64,000 nucleotides of DNA, from positions 585,301,574-585,365,573 of the forward strand of contig CM066036.1 of assembly GCA_033557465.1 (NCBI GenBank), given 5' to 3'. The notes below the pieces were generated by a model. It was not told the DNA's origin. It worked only from the letters and a program-made list of their open reading frames with translations, and ran no database searches. Below are positions 1 through 11,657 of the stretch, in pieces. A program made the translations under genes and the position numbers. This DNA comes from Ichthyophis bannanicus (Eukaryota > Chordata > Amphibia > Gymnophiona > Ichthyophiidae). Every line of letters starts with the position of its first letter. Positions within the stretch are counted from its first letter, which is position 1.

Positions 1-401
1 GAAGGGATTCTCAGACTGCTGAGCACACCACACGGAGAACCGACGCCACTTAAGCGCGTAGGACTTCCGGGTGGAAGGCCTCCTCGAGGCCAAGACAACC
101 TCTTCCACCTCCCGCGGCAGCTGGAGGGGAGCAAGGACTACCCTTTCAGCAGCCAGGCCATCAGATGAAGGGACCGGAGGTTGGGGTGTAGGAGAGACCC
201 CTGATCCTGTGTCAGGAGATCGGGCTGAAACCCCAGAGGAAGAGGAGTGTCCACCGCCAGCTGCAGTAGAAGCGGGAACAAGGTTGTCTCGGCCACCGGG
301 GAGCCACTAGGATCAACGAGGCTCTGTCTCTGAGAACTTTGAAGAGTGTTCGAGACACTAGCCGCATGGGAGGAAAGGCATACAAGAGGCCTGTGGACCA
401 T
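1..401 (-). pseudogene. DIRS A copy 1 tyrosine recombinase ORF, 5' part
   Basis: Start of the recombinase frame, which overlaps the end of the RT ORF. The ATG at 399-401 corresponds to an ATG kept in the -1 frame of all family A copies. The stretch 1-170 matches the N-terminal YR region of copy 2, where the conserved phrase LAAERVVLAP opens the domain. A 1-nt deletion near 279, relative to copies 2 and 3, breaks the frame. The catalytic part lies outside the window. Confidence 0.7.
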
Positions 402-696
402 GGAATCAGAAAAGCATCTGCCGCTACTCTGAGAGGATGCGGTTGTCGGGAGCAGAATCTGGGAAGTTGCCGGTTCAGAGGACTGGCAAACAGATCCATG
501 GTGGGAAGGCCCCACTTGAGGAAGATCCGCTGAACCACCAATGAATCCAACCTCCACTAGTGAGGTTGGAGGATCCTGCTTAGCTTGTCTGCCAGGTAAT
601 TTTCCTGACCTGGGAGATAGACCGCTTTGAGGAGGATGCCGTGGTGGACGCCCCAAGAGCACAGTTTTCGTGCCTCCTGACAGAGAAGGAAGGAGC

Positions 697-2061
697 TAAT
701 GGGAGACAGCCAACATGGCTTTAGACAAGGAAGATCTTGTCTTACTAATCTGATATGTTTCTTTGAAGGTGTGCATAAACAGGTAGACAAAGGTGAGTCG
801 GTTGATATAGTGTATCTGGACTTCCAGAAAGCTTTTGACAAGGTCCCCCATCAGAGACTTTTGGCAAAGCTAAAAAGTCATGGGATAGGAGGCAGTGTAC
901 TATTGTGGATCGGGAACTGGTTAAAAGATAGAAAGCAGAGGGTAGGGCTAAATGGCCAATATTCCCAATGGAAAAAAGTGAATAGTGGAGTACCCCAGGG
1001 ATCTGTACTGGGTCCGCTACTTTTTGACATATTCATAAATGACCTGGAAAAGGGAATAACTAGTCAGGTTATCAAATTTGCAGATGACACAAAACTGTTT
1101 AAAGTTGTTAAAACCCAAGAGGATTGTGGAAAACTGCAGGAGGATCTGGATAAATTGGAAGACTGGGCATCCAAATGGCAGATGAAATTTAATGTGGACA
1201 AATGCAAAGTTATGCACCTAGGAAAGAACAACCCACACTATAGTTACACGATGCAAGGCTCCACACATTAGAAACCACCACCCAGGAAAAGGACTTAGGA
1301 GTCATCGTGGATAACATGTTAAAACCCTCCGCCCAGTGTGCAGCGGCGGCCAAGAAAGCAAATAGAATGCTAGGTATCATAAAGAAAGGGATGGAGAATA
1401 AAACAAAGGATATTATAATGCCTCTCTATCGCTCCATGGTACGACCGCACTTTGAATATTGTGTGCAATTCTGGTCGCCGTATCTTAAAAAGGACATAGC
1501 GTTATTAGAAAAAGTACAGAGAAGAGCCACCAAATTGGTGAAGGGGATGGAAGGCTACTCCTATGAAGAGAGGCTAAAAAGGTTAGGGCTCTTTAACCTG
1601 GAAAAGAGACGGCTGAGGGGAGATATGATAGAGGTCTATAAATTAATGAATGGAGTGGAACGGATAAACGTGGATCAATTGTTTACGCTATCAGAATATA
1701 GAAAGACTAGGGGACATGTAATAAAGCTACAGGGTAAACTATTTAAGACAAATAAGAGAAAATATTTTTTCACTCAACGTGTAATCAAACTCTGGAATCT
1801 GTTACCGGAGGATGTAGTAAGGGCTGTTAGTATAGCTGGGTTTAAAAAAGGTTTGGACAAGTTCCTGGAGGAAAGGTCCATAAACCACTATTAAAAAGGG
1901 ACCCAGGATATCAATGCTTGACCCAGTACAAGCATTGTGGAACCTGTGTCTTTTGGGGATATTGCTAGGTACGTAGGACCTAGATTGGCCACTGTTGGAA
2001 ACAGGATACTGGGCTTGATGGACCTCGGTCTGACCCAGTATGGCATGTCTTATGTTCTTAT
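697..2061 (+). mobile_element. CR1 LINE, 5'-truncated, inserted in DIRS copy 1
   Basis: The 3' part of a CR1-type non-LTR retrotransposon, inserted into the RNase H region of DIRS copy 1. The DIRS sequence is interrupted after gagc (693-696) and resumes with gagc (2062-2065), a 4-bp target duplication. The element ends in TATGTTCTTAT. The nested CR1 at 27833 also has a 4-bp duplication and a closely related 3' end. 5' truncation is normal for LINEs. Confidence 0.9.
699..1894 (+). pseudogene. CR1 ORF2 reverse transcriptase C-terminal part, frameshifted
   Basis: Non-LTR reverse transcriptase. The first segment begins inside the RT domain (GDSQHGFRQGRSC) and includes the fingers/palm phrase YLDFQKAFDKVPH and the catalytic FADDTKLF near 1075-1100. 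A 2-nt insertion near 1263, relative to the CR1 copy at 36690, shifts the frame. The reading then continues in another frame from about 1268 to the stop at 1892-1894, covering the post-RT C-terminal region ([28 protein letters not shown]). The endonuclease and ORF1 are missing through truncation. Not functional. Confidence 0.9.
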
Positions 2062-3417
2062 GAGCCTGTTCCGCCTTGTTTGTTCACGTAGAACATTGCA
2101 ACTTGATTGTCCGTCTGGACCAGCACAGACTGGTGAGAAGTGAGGTGGGAGAAGGCTCTCAGAGCTAGGCGGATGGCTCCGAGCTCCAGGAAGTTTATCT
2201 GCTGAGCAGACTCCCAAGGAGTCCAGAGGCCTTGAGTACATGTCCCTTGGCAATGTGCTCCCCAACCCAGGAGAGAAGCATCGGTTGTTAGCACCTGAGA
2301 AGGCGGAGGAGATTGAAAATCCACTCCCAGCAGCAGGTTTGGCAGATGAAGCCACCACCGCAGAGAAGAGACCAGCAGGTCGGATACCTGTACTGAGTCC
2401 GCCAGGCTCCCCGTGGCCTGATGGCATTGAGTGCGAAGGCACCACTGAGCCGGTCGCATGTTCAGGCGGGCATTGGGGGTCACATGGACCGTGGAGGCCA
2501 TATGGCCGAGCAGTCTCAGAAATTGCCTGGCAGAGACTAGGGAATTGCTGTGAAAGTGGCTGGCGAGATCTATGAGCCTGTGTGCTCTGTCTAGAGGCAG
2601 GAAGGCCCGCGCCTGAAGAGTGCTCAACCTTGCGCCGATGAATTCGAGATCTTGAGAGGGGAGCAAAGTGGACTTTGCGAAGTTTATGACAAAGCCCAAG
2701 TGCTGGAGCAGAGTTACAGTGCGATGAGTGGCCTGAGTGGCCTCTTGGGAAGACTGGGCCCTGATGAGCCAGTCATCCAGGTATGGAAACACAAAGAGGC
2801 CTTGAAGCCATAGATAGGCCGCCACCACTGCTAGGCATTTGGTGAACACCCTGGGGGCGGAGGATAGGCCAAAGGGCAGAACTCTGTACTGGTAATGATT
2901 TCCTCCCACAACAAACCTGAGATATTGTCTGTGGTCTGAATGAATAAGGATGTGAGTATAGGCATCCTTTAGATCTAAGGAGCATAGCCAGTCTCCCTGC
3001 TGGAGGTAGAGCAGCAGGATTCCAAGGGTAAGCATCTTGAACTTTTCCCTTGCCAGGAACTTGTTGAGGTTTCGCAAGTCCAGGATGGGTCTGAGGCCTC
3101 CTGTTCTTTTTGGTATCAGAAAGTACCTGGAATAAAAGCTGTGACCTCGCAGGTGGTGGGGCACCGGTTCCACAGCCTGTTCCTGAAGAAGACTTGCCAA
3201 CTCCTGAAGGAGTAAGTCCCTGTGCAGAGGGAATCTTGGAGGCTCCCCTGGAAAGTAGGAGGGAGGTACCTGGTGAAAGTGTAGAAGATAGCCTTTCTGA
3301 ACTATATGAAGCACCCAGGTATCTGAGGTGATGGCTGACCACCTGTGTGCAAAGTGGATCAGCCGGCCGCCTGTGCTGAGAGAAACCAGCGGAGGGGAAG
3401 AGGCTATGCTGATGGAG

Positions 3418-5347
3418 TCAAAAACCCCCACCCTGCTGAGCAGGGGCCAGTGTCGTGGGCTTGGGGGCCTGCTGCCTACGGGACCCATTACCCCGTCCCT
3501 TGGCCTGCTGACCCTTTTGGGGAGCTGTTAAGGCCTGATACTGAGGGTAGTGTTTATAGGCAGCCGCCTTCCTCGGGTAAAAGGGCTTTTTCCCCGAGCC
3601 CTTCTTCTTCTGAGAAGGGGCAGAGGTTTTTCTGGACAGCCGAGTCCTGGTCAGAGTCTCGGTCTTGATCTGTGCAGCCTTTTCAGCCATGGGTTTGCCA
3701 AAGAGGTTTTCACCTCTGCAGGGGACATCGACCAACTTGTCCTGTACCCATGGCTCGAGGTCGGATGACTGAAGCCAAGCCTGTCGGCGCGCACCGATGC
3801 CGGCTCCGGCTACCCGAGCTGATGCTTCGAAGCCATCGTAGGCTGCTCGAGAGATAAACTTCGAGCACTCTCGAATACCAGTGGACAAGGCTTGGAACCT
3901 CTGCAAAGGTTCCTCGGAGAGACCAGCAGAGAACCCGGCAATTTCTTTTGCCAGATCTCGGAGATACATGCCCATATAGAGCTGGTAGGTCTGGACTCGA
4001 CAAGCAAGCATAGAGCCCTGGAAGCACTTCCTACCAAGGGCATCCAGGTTCCGGGCCTCCCGGCCGGGAGGCACCAAGGAGTGCATCTTCTGACTCTTGA
4101 GTCGATGCATGGCCGATTCCACCACCATGGAATGGTGCGGCAGTTGTGCCTTTTGGAACCTGGGGCTCTTGCGGACTCGATAAATGGAATCGACCTGCTT
4201 GCTTAACACCGGCGCCGACGCCGGGCTCTCCCACATGCGGAAGAGAAGTCGTTCCAGCATCGGAGGAACCAGTACAGTAAAGGCCTCCTTCGGGGGAGAG
4301 TCATACTGGAGGGCATCGAGCTCTTCGGCTCGAGGCTCCTCCTCGGGATCCGCGGGGAATGCCAAGGCCTTGGCCATATCCCGCACGAAGTCCGAGAACC
4401 GGGTGTCCTCCGGGGGGGACCGTCTCTGAGGTTCGGACTCGGGTGAGTCCGATGGGACACACCGAGTCTGAAAAGTACCAGGTGACTCTTCGTCCTCCAT
4501 TTCCCAGGCGGACTCCTCGGAGGAGGAATCGAACGGCTCCGGTCGGGCGGGCGGGCACCGATGCCCTCCGCCCCGACGCTGAGGGTGTCGGCGTCGACGA
4601 CCTCGGTCCCGAACGGGAGGCCGAGGGAGACCGCGACCGAGGATCGACTCGAGCTCGCATGGACTCGAGGATCGGCTCGGTCTCCGGGATCGACTTGGAC
4701 GTCCCGGTGGCCGGGGCAGATGCACTGGCGTGGCCAGCGATCAATGCCCGCTGCTGGTCCATGAAGGCAGCCAAACTGCTCTCCAAGGCCGTCAACCTGA
4801 GTCCAAGCTCAGGAGACCCAGCAGCCCCCGACTCGGGCCCCGACGGCGTTGGGCCCGACATCGGCTCCTTCGGAGGTGAGTCCAGGAGGACTACAGTACT
4901 CACGTGTCCAGGCGACTCCATTTCGAGACGAGGATGTTTCGAAGGCCTCTCCGACTCCGAGGACCCCGGACGGCTATCGGGGCTATGCGACCTGGCCCTC
5001 GAGGAACGAGGAGCGTCCACCGATGCCGCCCTTGTGGGTTTCTTTTTCCTATGATGTTCCCGGGCAGGAGACCCCCGCTCAGAGGAACTCCGACGATGCT
5101 CAGGACCGGAGTCCCGGGACGTCGAAGCCTCTGACGAGGTCCGGGCCTGGCCGGACGCGGAGTCAGAGAAGATTCGTTCTCTTTTATGCTGCCGACTCCT
5201 CAACGCTTTTGAGGACATCTTGCCACATGGACCACAGATCATCGGGTCATGATCAGGTCCGAGGCAGTGGAGGCAGCAGTCGTGTGTGTTGGTAAGAGAC
5301 ATAAGTTTCTTACACCGATCACACTTTTTAAACCCGCTGGCAGCCAT
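3418..5347 (-). pseudogene. DIRS A copy 1 gag, frameshifted
   Basis: Gag-like ORF1. It starts at the ATG on 5345-5347 (MAASGFKKCDRCKK) and has an N-terminal cysteine/histidine cluster of C-x2-C pairs, then a long Ser/Arg/Pro-rich linker. A conserved domain follows (LPHHSMVVESAMHRLKSQKM), and the C-terminus is basic and ends QQGGGF. A frameshift near 4545-4555, in a GGGC repeat, separates two otherwise good halves. The stop is the TGA at 3418-3420, in the same TTT-TGA-C context as the other copies. The intact homologues in copies 2 and 3 are 640 codons. Confidence 0.85.
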
Positions 5348-5569
5348 CGGGGGAAAAAGGGCCCCTGCGAGGTCAAAAGACAGGGCTGCCAGTGAAAAAG
5401 AAAAAATGGTGCGAATGCTTGTCACAAAGGACAAAAAACCGAAAAATAAAGAACGGACCCGTTACCGGTGTAGCGGGTCCGGGCAGGAAAAGGATCCAGC
5501 GTAGAACCGAGAAAAGAATAAGAAATAAAATCAACGTTTTCTGCGGCGAACACAAACAGCGTCTGTAGG

Positions 5570-5749
5570 GCTCCGCGGAAAAAAGAAGACTGAGCAAGAT
5601 GGCACCGTTGGGCAGGAAGGGGACTGCGCATGCGCGCTGCAATTCCCAAAGGCTTTCTTTGAAAGCTGGGGAAATTGCTCCGTGAGGGCTCCGTCGGCGC
5701 CGACGTCACCCATATGTGAGGACTGACTTCCTGCTTGGTCCTGGAGAAA
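5570..5749 (-). repeat. 5' inverted terminal repeat of DIRS A copy 1
   Basis: Matches the right end of copies 2, 3 and 4: GC-rich, with GCATGCGCGC, the palindrome-bearing CCGTCGGCGCCGACGTCACC and the terminal TCCTGGAGAAA at 5739-5749. Confidence 0.85.
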
Positions 5750-6361
5750 GAGAAGTTTATTAGAAATGGAATGAGCATTTCAAAAGGCACATGAGAAGGG
5801 GAGAGAGGAGGGGGATATAGATCAGATTGGGGCAGTAGAGAGAGGAACTAATATGGGAATGAGAGAAAAGTGAAGGTGGGCCGGAGTTGGGATTAACATC
5901 ACCGGAAGATGGAAAAGGGAGAACGTGAGGGAGAGGAAATGGCATGGTGGAAAGAGTTGCCGCTAGTCTGCAGCTTCTCACTACCTTTCTTCTTATAATT
6001 ACCTACACACCCCTCCTTGGGAACTCCAGTTCTTTGGCAGATCCTATTTATCTGTGCCCTTCTCTGCAACTGCCAATTACAGACTTTGTTCATTCCATCT
6101 TGCTGCTCCACATGCCTGGCACAAATTACTTGAGTTAGTACGCCAGGTTCCTTCTCTTCGAGGTTGTGTTTGGATCCCAATCCTCTTATTCTCATGCTTA
6201 TCATCTATTTGTATCTTCCTATTCCTCTTGATTACCCTAGTCCCCAGTTGTGTGGTCTGTCTTGATTAGATTATAAGTTCTGGTGAGCAGGGACTGTCTC
6301 TTACTTGTACATATACAGTACTGCGTAGGCCTTGTAGCGCTATAAAAATAAGTAGTAATAG
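5750..6361 (+). other. Non-coding flank with an L2-like LINE/SINE tail at its right end
   Basis: No gene is seen. About 6240-6361 resembles an L2-type 3' tail: GAGCAGGGACTGTCTC, then TAGCGCTATAAAAATAAG and a TAGTAATAG repeat tail. The retrovirus at 6362 is inserted in this repeat tail; its continuation (TAGTAG) appears after 19021. Confidence 0.5.
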
Positions 6362-6570
6362 TGAAAGTAAATGTTTGTTTGTACAGGGTGGTGTACACAA
6401 CCAGACTGTCTAAGAAAACCTGAGAGAGTTAATTTTGTTCAGAACTTTGCTTAGAAATAATCTTCATATATTTGCTTACTAAGTAGGTGAAGAGGTACAT
6501 GTCCTGTAAATAAAGAAAAGGCAGGCTGTAATCTAGCCTCTCTGTCTCAGGGTTATTAGATATCAAGCAG

Positions 6571-6682
6571 TCAGCAGTAAACAGTTATGTCTTGGAATAT
6601 GTGTATGTCTCCTCATACTGACCTAGTCAGCAGTAAACAGTTATGTCTTGGAATACATGTATGTCTCCTCATACTGACCTAC
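6571..6682 (+). repeat. Two 56-bp direct repeats in the LTR U3 region
   Basis: Tandem copies at 6571-6626 and 6627-6682, each starting TCAGCAGTAAACAG and differing at a few bases. They are in the usual place of enhancer repeats in a retroviral U3. The same pair is in the 3' LTR, where the DIRS insertion falls inside the first copy. Confidence 0.85.
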
Positions 6683-6856
6683 ACTGATTAGAAGTTGACC
6701 TATGATGTGATAAATACGTAATATCTGACGTGTCATAATAAAGTGAAATTATGCTGTATCATCCAAAAGAGCCTTATAAATAAAGTGAACCATGGCTAGC
6801 AGTTAGAGTAAACAAAGAGAACTTTGGTTCTGTTTGTTTCTCTCCACAAAGCTTTG

Positions 6857-6858
<2 letters not shown>

Positions 6859-6891
<33 letters not shown>
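6859..6891 (+). repeat. (TA)n microsatellite in the 5' LTR
   Basis: Run of TA dinucleotides, much shorter in the 3' LTR near 18892, so it expanded or contracted after integration. Confidence 0.95.
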
Positions 6892-6894
<3 letters not shown>

Positions 6895-7006
6895 GTATTT
6901 TATTGCTGTCTTTTAGATCACCTTCCCATTGTTTTGAATGTAGTTTTCTGTGGCTCCAAGAGCCCTACAGGTTGCTGGTGAGGAGGGGGCTAAGAAAGCC
7001 CACAGT

Positions 7007-7016
7007 TGGTGCCGTG
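7007..7016 (+). other. Primer-binding site, tRNA-His type
   Basis: TGGTGCCGTG starts two bases after the end of the LTR. It matches the first ten bases expected for a tRNA-His primer site; the following bases do not match well. Confidence 0.65.
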
Positions 7017-7074
7017 CCGTTCTACAGATTTCAACATTCCTGGCAAGGGCGGAAGGTGTTTGTGAGTATCATAT

Positions 7075-7986
7075 GGTGCCAGCAATGAGCAATCTGTTAG
7101 GTAACCGAGAGTTGTCTCAATTGTGTGCATGGCATGACAAAGCTAAGGTTTTAGCTGTTCAGAAAGGTAGCCCTTCTTATTGTATGCGTGAGAAGTATGG
7201 GGATATGACTACTAATTATATTGTGCACTGGTATGCGGTGACTAATGATAATGTGCTTTTACAGTTTCCTTTGGAGGGAACATTTTCTATAGATAAGCTT
7301 CGTTATCTGAAATGTGCTTTGCAGGCTAAACACAGATTATGTGATGCCCGTGAGGGGCTGGTGTTTAGTTGGTGGCAGCGAATGGCACATGTTATGAAAA
7401 ATGAATTATTTGTATTAAAGAATGCTGGTAAACCGGGTGAACCACAGGAGAAAGAGATTGATAATGACCGGGCAGGGAAGTTCCCAGTAATTTTTCTCCA
7501 GAGAATGATGCAGATGTGGCTGCAATGGTAATTGGAGCTGGACGAGTTCCAGGTGTATTCCCGACGTCTCCCCCTGTCTCTTCTGAGAGGGAGAAGGTCA
7601 CTCGTGCAGCAGAGTTAAGAGAAGAAATAAGGAATAAGCAAAGGTTATTGGGGAATGCACAAATTGAGAATTTCGGTACTTGCAATGTTTCTCAGCTCAG
7701 AGAAATGAATGCCCTTCTTAATCGTGAAATAGAATGTATTGTACATATAATAGATTCCTTAAAGGGAATAGTAAGAAAGTATATTTCTGCTACAAAGGAA
7801 TTAGGAATTTCTAGTAAACTTATTGATGATATTGAAAAGGATCTGAATAAGCCTTTTATGACCTATAGAGAGAAATGTATTCAATTACATGGTGCTATAA
7901 GTTTTCTTCAAACTGTTTTATGTCAACATAATAGTCCTTGTTCTATTTGGGCTGATTTAGATAATTTGCTTAGAACTGTTTTATAA
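7075..7986 (+). pseudogene. gag: Retroviral gag-like remnant, frameshifted
   Basis: Open frame directly downstream of the primer-binding site, from about 7075 to 7531. It continues in another frame from about 7500 to 7986, the shift falling near a run of T at about 7492. The first half is rich in W, H and C; the second has a Pro-rich linker (VPGVFPTSPP) followed by a charged, probably helical segment. I do not recognise a zinc knuckle or a family-specific motif. Position is the main reason to call it gag, so an accessory or unrelated retroviral ORF is possible. Confidence 0.5.
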
Positions 7987-8821
7987 ACCCAGCTGATTTT
8001 CATAGGGTCACTCATCCAGTTTGTGACATACCCTGTGATAGATTTCCAAGAGAAGACTCAAAGAGATAATTTTGTTTTAGTGGTTAATAAAAGAAAAAAA
8101 ATGATTTTCTGTTAGAATCACTTACAGTAGTATGCAAACTTGTAAAAGGATTGGTTAAGATTAACAACTTTAAGGCAGGATTCACCAATTGTTTTTGTAA
8201 ATGGTTTAATCCCATGAGTAAAAGGTATTTTTTTTAAAGCTTCAATAACAGATTGGCCAGCTAGAATAGCTGCTGTAAGTTTCAGTACAGTAAGCTGACA
8301 TTGATGTGAAATTACTAAATTGCTCAACTTGCAGATTGCTTCTATGTAACCTCCCAGGAGCAGGGGGAGGGATAGGATCAGAACAGGAGAAGGTCATAGG
8401 AATCCTCAGCGAGACAGTTCAGATAAACTTGTTATTGAGCATTTGCAGCGAGACTGTCTCCGGAATCGGAGTCTTCATGGTCAGAGAGCTCCGGTAGCTG
8501 CTGAAGTCACTCTGTCCTGGCTGAGTGTGAAGATATATTACCAGCGGTATTCTCTCTGAAGTGCCATTTTCTGCAGATCTCCAGAAATCATTCATCCTGG
8601 AGAGCTTTCTTCTTCTTTATGGACAGTGCTGGGATCAGGTATTGGATGCCTTTCTGTCCCGCCTGTGAGGATCGTCGTGAAACCTGGAATTCAGTTTCCT
8701 AGACTCAAGCTGTGTCCACTGCCAGCAGCCGCCGGTGAAGGAAGTTGTTCGGTGCTTGAAGATCTTCAGGCACAAGGTGTCACAATCGTACAACTTCTTT
8801 ATGTAAGACTTCAATTCTTCC
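7987..8821 (+). other. ERV internal region without a readable gene
   Basis: Between the gag-like remnant and the RT remnant. Only short, stop-rich frames are seen, and I could not place protease. Confidence 0.5.
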
Positions 8822-9240
8822 TGTGCTAAAAAGGCTGACGGTAAGACTTATAGATTTGTGCAAGACCTGTGAGCAGTAAATAATGTGATTTTGCCAATTT
8901 CTCCCTTGGTACTTTCAAGGGCCACCTGGACTTTTGTTGTAGATTTGCGACCTGATTATTTTCAGTATGACTTGGCAAAGAAAAAGCATTTTGTTTTTAT
9001 TTGTTCTTTTTGAAGGCTAGTCCTGCATATTTGCACAGGCCCTAAGAACTGCATTATTTGATGTAAGACTCAACCATTCCTCTTTAGTTCATTATGTGAA
9101 TGATTTGCTTTTAATGTAGACTAAATTATGCATGTTATTGGTCAGATTTCTTGTCTTTATTAGCTTATATTGCTAAGTTAGATTTGAGGGTTAATCTGTT
9201 TCAACTGCAATTTGTTTCCCAAAATGTTATTGTGTAGCTT
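8822..9240 (+). pseudogene. pol: Retroviral pol (reverse transcriptase) remnant
   Basis: Stop-riddled translation with recognisable RT phrases: KADGKTYRFVQDL near 8831-8869, a following segment ending LPISPLVLS, and HYVNDLLL near 9091-9114 at the position of the catalytic YxDD box. The first Asp of the pair is Asn here. The spacing between these motifs is too short, so part of the domain is deleted. Several in-frame stops and shifts make it non-functional. RNase H and integrase are not recognisable downstream. Confidence 0.65.
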
Positions 9241-10019
9241 CCACATTATCGCAGTGGGAGGTTTGTTTTAAATGAAGAAATGTACTGGGAAGAGTGCCAT
9301 GGTTATTGTAAACCATTCAAATTGTTTGTGGCTATTTCTGCTATCTCTGTGCTTTTGTGAGCTTTCCCGACTGGTTGTAAGCCAGTGGGCTCTTATTCAG
9401 AGTGAATTAATGATGTGTCTGTGTAGTGGTGATTTTTGCAATTGAATCTTATTGATTTTCTGGTTCTACAGTGCTTCTTGCCAGCACACGTCGCAGTTTT
9501 GAAATCCAAAGGACACCATTTTGTGGACCGAGATGACGCTCTTCTGCTATCAGTGTCACTGACATTGCTGTATTTAGCACTGTTAAAGATGACACTGTTT
9601 TTCCTTTCATCCTTCCTGCAGCAATAGCAAGATACTTCTTTTGAAACCCAGGTTTGGACTTTGTGATGGCTGCTGGAAAGAGAATCATCTGTTTATTTGC
9701 CCTGACCGTCTTTTGTTTCTACTTGCCCTATTCCTGCAGCATAAGCTTTACCGCCGTGGTTATGCATTTTGTCTTTTTGTTATTGTTTTCTTTGGTACAA
9801 TCTGTTTGCACTGTTTCAGGACTGGCACTGTAGGGTTAGTTTAGGGACAGTTATTCAGATGCCTGCCGAACTCATTTTATTTTGATTTTGCAACCTGTTT
9901 TGTAGATCTGCCCTGTATCAGAGGAGGGAGGTGGTATTCCCAAAAGGTCACTTATGCACTCTGATACAGAATTGAGCCTCCGATTGAACAAAAGCCTTTC
10001 CCTTTGCCCTTATTTTTTA
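9241..10019 (+). other. ERV internal region, no gene seen; contains an 11-bp inverted repeat
   Basis: No convincing coding remnant. CTGTATCAGAG (9913-9923) and CTCTGATACAG (9959-9969) form a perfect 11-bp inverted repeat around a 35-base loop. Confidence 0.5.
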
Positions 10020-10690
10020 TTTTAAACAGGTATTTGTATACCGCTCCTTCCAGCGATCAGAAGCGGGTATGATTGCAAGAGAGAGCTGTCAAATCAAGAC
10101 AGTAAAATTTATATGGTATATACATAGTTGATTCGGGCAGAAAGGATGGTATACAGCAAATTTAAAGGTATATTCATAATTGATGACACACAGGAAAGTA
10201 TCCATTTCTAGTCTAAGGGGAAAAGGATTACATATATACATTTTTACATGAAATGCTCTCTGGGTCTTTGGATAGATGTTTCCCTCAAGTGGAATTAGAG
10301 CAGGTTGAAATGAGTTTGAAATAGGTGCGTCTTGAGTTTTTTTTCTAAATTCCACTAGATTTTTGCTGGCTCTTAGTGTGGGCGGTAGTTGGTTCCATAG
10401 TGTAGGTGCTGTGTATGCGAATGCCCTATTGGTGGTGGTGGTGGTGGTGACTTTGGCAGATCTGATATCTGCAGGGGTGTGAAGAGTATTGGAGTTAATG
10501 GTTCTTCTGCTTCTGTTGGGGGGTTGCAAGGCAGTGTGTATTTCCTCCAGCCTGACACCATTTGAAATAGTTAATGGATGTCTAGCTCCTTCTCCATATG
10601 CCTTGGCAGTTATCCCAGACCCCCAAGTGTTGCACAGTGATATCTTAGGACTGAGTGCAACCGTGCACAATAAGTTATTTGTTTTCCTTT
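10020..10690 (-). mobile_element. L2-like LINE 3' fragment inserted in the ERV
   Basis: The minus strand encodes the C-terminal end of a non-LTR ORF2 (phrases TNRAFAYTAPTLWNQLPPTLR and EFRKKTQ, typical of L2/CR1-type C-termini). A 3' UTR follows with the hairpin TACCGCTTCTGATCGC...GCGGTATAC and an A-rich end near 10020. A GGT microsatellite (10432-10449) lies inside the reading frame as a Thr run. Exact ends are uncertain. Other L2-like tails in the window share the hairpin. Confidence 0.75.
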
Positions 10691-11348
10691 TATTGTAAGT
10701 GACTCCTTAACGAGATGACAAGCTCTTTATATCCGGGATCCACAGAATCATTTCATCCAGAGGTGACGTCACCAGATTGGGTCCTGATTAAGACTCTGCA
10801 TCCGAAGACACTCCTGGCTCCCAAGTTCCTGGTCCATGTCGTGTGTTCCTGGTGGGATTTTCAGCCTGTAAAGTGAAAAGACATTCTCGTTGGATGCATC
10901 TTATACAGTGGCCCCTCACAAGATCAGAAGGTGGTTTCCTGTATCAGTGAATCAAGAGTTTGCAACGGAGAGACTTATTGGACAACAGTGATATTGAAGA
11001 AAAGGACTTATGATTTAAAGTATTTTTGACAGAACAACAGTGACATTACAGAGAGATTATTGTATTAAGTAAATTCTAAATGGACTACTCATGTAAAATG
11101 CTTTTATTTAGCATTTATAGTAAGGCTTAGAGGGATGAGGTTAGTTTAGATTAGTATTTTCCTGATATATATGTAATGACCTTTAGGTACTTAACCTCTA
11201 CTTAATAAAGTAATTGAGAATTAGAGGGCCGGTATAGCTATAGTATATCTCTTCATCATCTTAAGAAAAGTATTAAGAAGAGTAGGTATCTCTTTAGTTT
11301 GTTTTAGAATATTTTTGTTGCTATGCATATTTCCTAATCTGGTCCTAG
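10691..11348 (+). other. ERV internal region without a readable gene
   Basis: AT-rich, with no open frame of note. Probably pol/env sequence decayed beyond recognition. Confidence 0.4.
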
Positions 11349-11657
11349 ATGCTGTGGCATATTATTAATGAAACAGTATTGCATTCAGAATCTTGGGGAT
11401 GTTATAGGGAATATCCAAATATTTTTGAGGCACATTTACACTTAGTGACAAAAACATTTCAATTTATCAAAGAATGTGCTATTTGCCTTCCAACAGTGAC
11501 AGCTACTCAGCATGGATTTCTACCAAGAGTTAGGCCTAAGACCTTTGAAGAGTTTTGTGACATATGGTCTTATACAAACACAGAACCTAGAATAATTAAA
11601 GATATAGGTATGAAGATCCCATGTACAGGTTCCTATATTTCAGTAATTTACAATTGA
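11349..11657 (+). pseudogene. env: Possible env surface-subunit remnant
   Basis: Open frame of about 102 codons between the pol remnant and the recognisable env transmembrane remnant. It has several Cys and Trp residues but no motif I can assign. The env call is from position only. Confidence 0.3.

Larger units (their letters stand above)
138..3419 (-). pseudogene. DIRS A copy 1 RT/RNase H/methyltransferase-like ORF, broken
   Basis: Reverse transcriptase and RNase H of a DIRS element, which would copy element RNA into a circular DNA. From 3419 downward the frame is open to 2066, with RT motifs including YLDDW, then RNase H motifs (TTDASLLGWG, QTDNQVAMFYVNK). It is cut by the CR1 at 697-2061 and resumes at 696. 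A stop replaces Glu after LSRILQPH near 560, and a 1-nt deletion near 279 shifts the frame before the conserved end MAWLLKG (stop at 138). The RT frame is +1 relative to gag and overlaps its end. Not functional. Confidence 0.85.
1..5749 (-). mobile_element. DIRS family A retrotransposon, copy 1 (3' part outside window)
   Basis: Minus-strand DIRS element whose 5' end is at 5749 (terminal ...CTGGAGAAA) and whose 3' end lies left of the window. Gag, RT/RNase H/MT and the start of the recombinase can be followed by close match to copies 2, 3 and 4. A CR1 LINE (697-2061) interrupts it with a 4-bp duplication, gagc. The 3' ITR and ICR are not in the window. Gag is frameshifted and the RT frame has a stop, so the copy is dead. 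Family assignment rests on the domain set (RT, RNase H, YR) and on the terminal structure seen in the complete copies. Confidence 0.93.
6362..7004 (+). repeat. 5' LTR of the endogenous retrovirus
   Basis: Begins TG and ends CA. Repeated at 12630-12845 plus 18611-19016 with roughly eight substitutions by eye, outside a TA microsatellite (6859-6891). Contains TTATAAATAAAG near 6774, which could be a TATA box or polyadenylation signal, other AATAAA motifs, and a 56-bp direct repeat. Confidence 0.93.

Noticed and set aside
6834..7088. Open frame over the (TA)n tract of the 5' LTR
   Set aside because: The Tyr-Ile run is a microsatellite translation; no gene.
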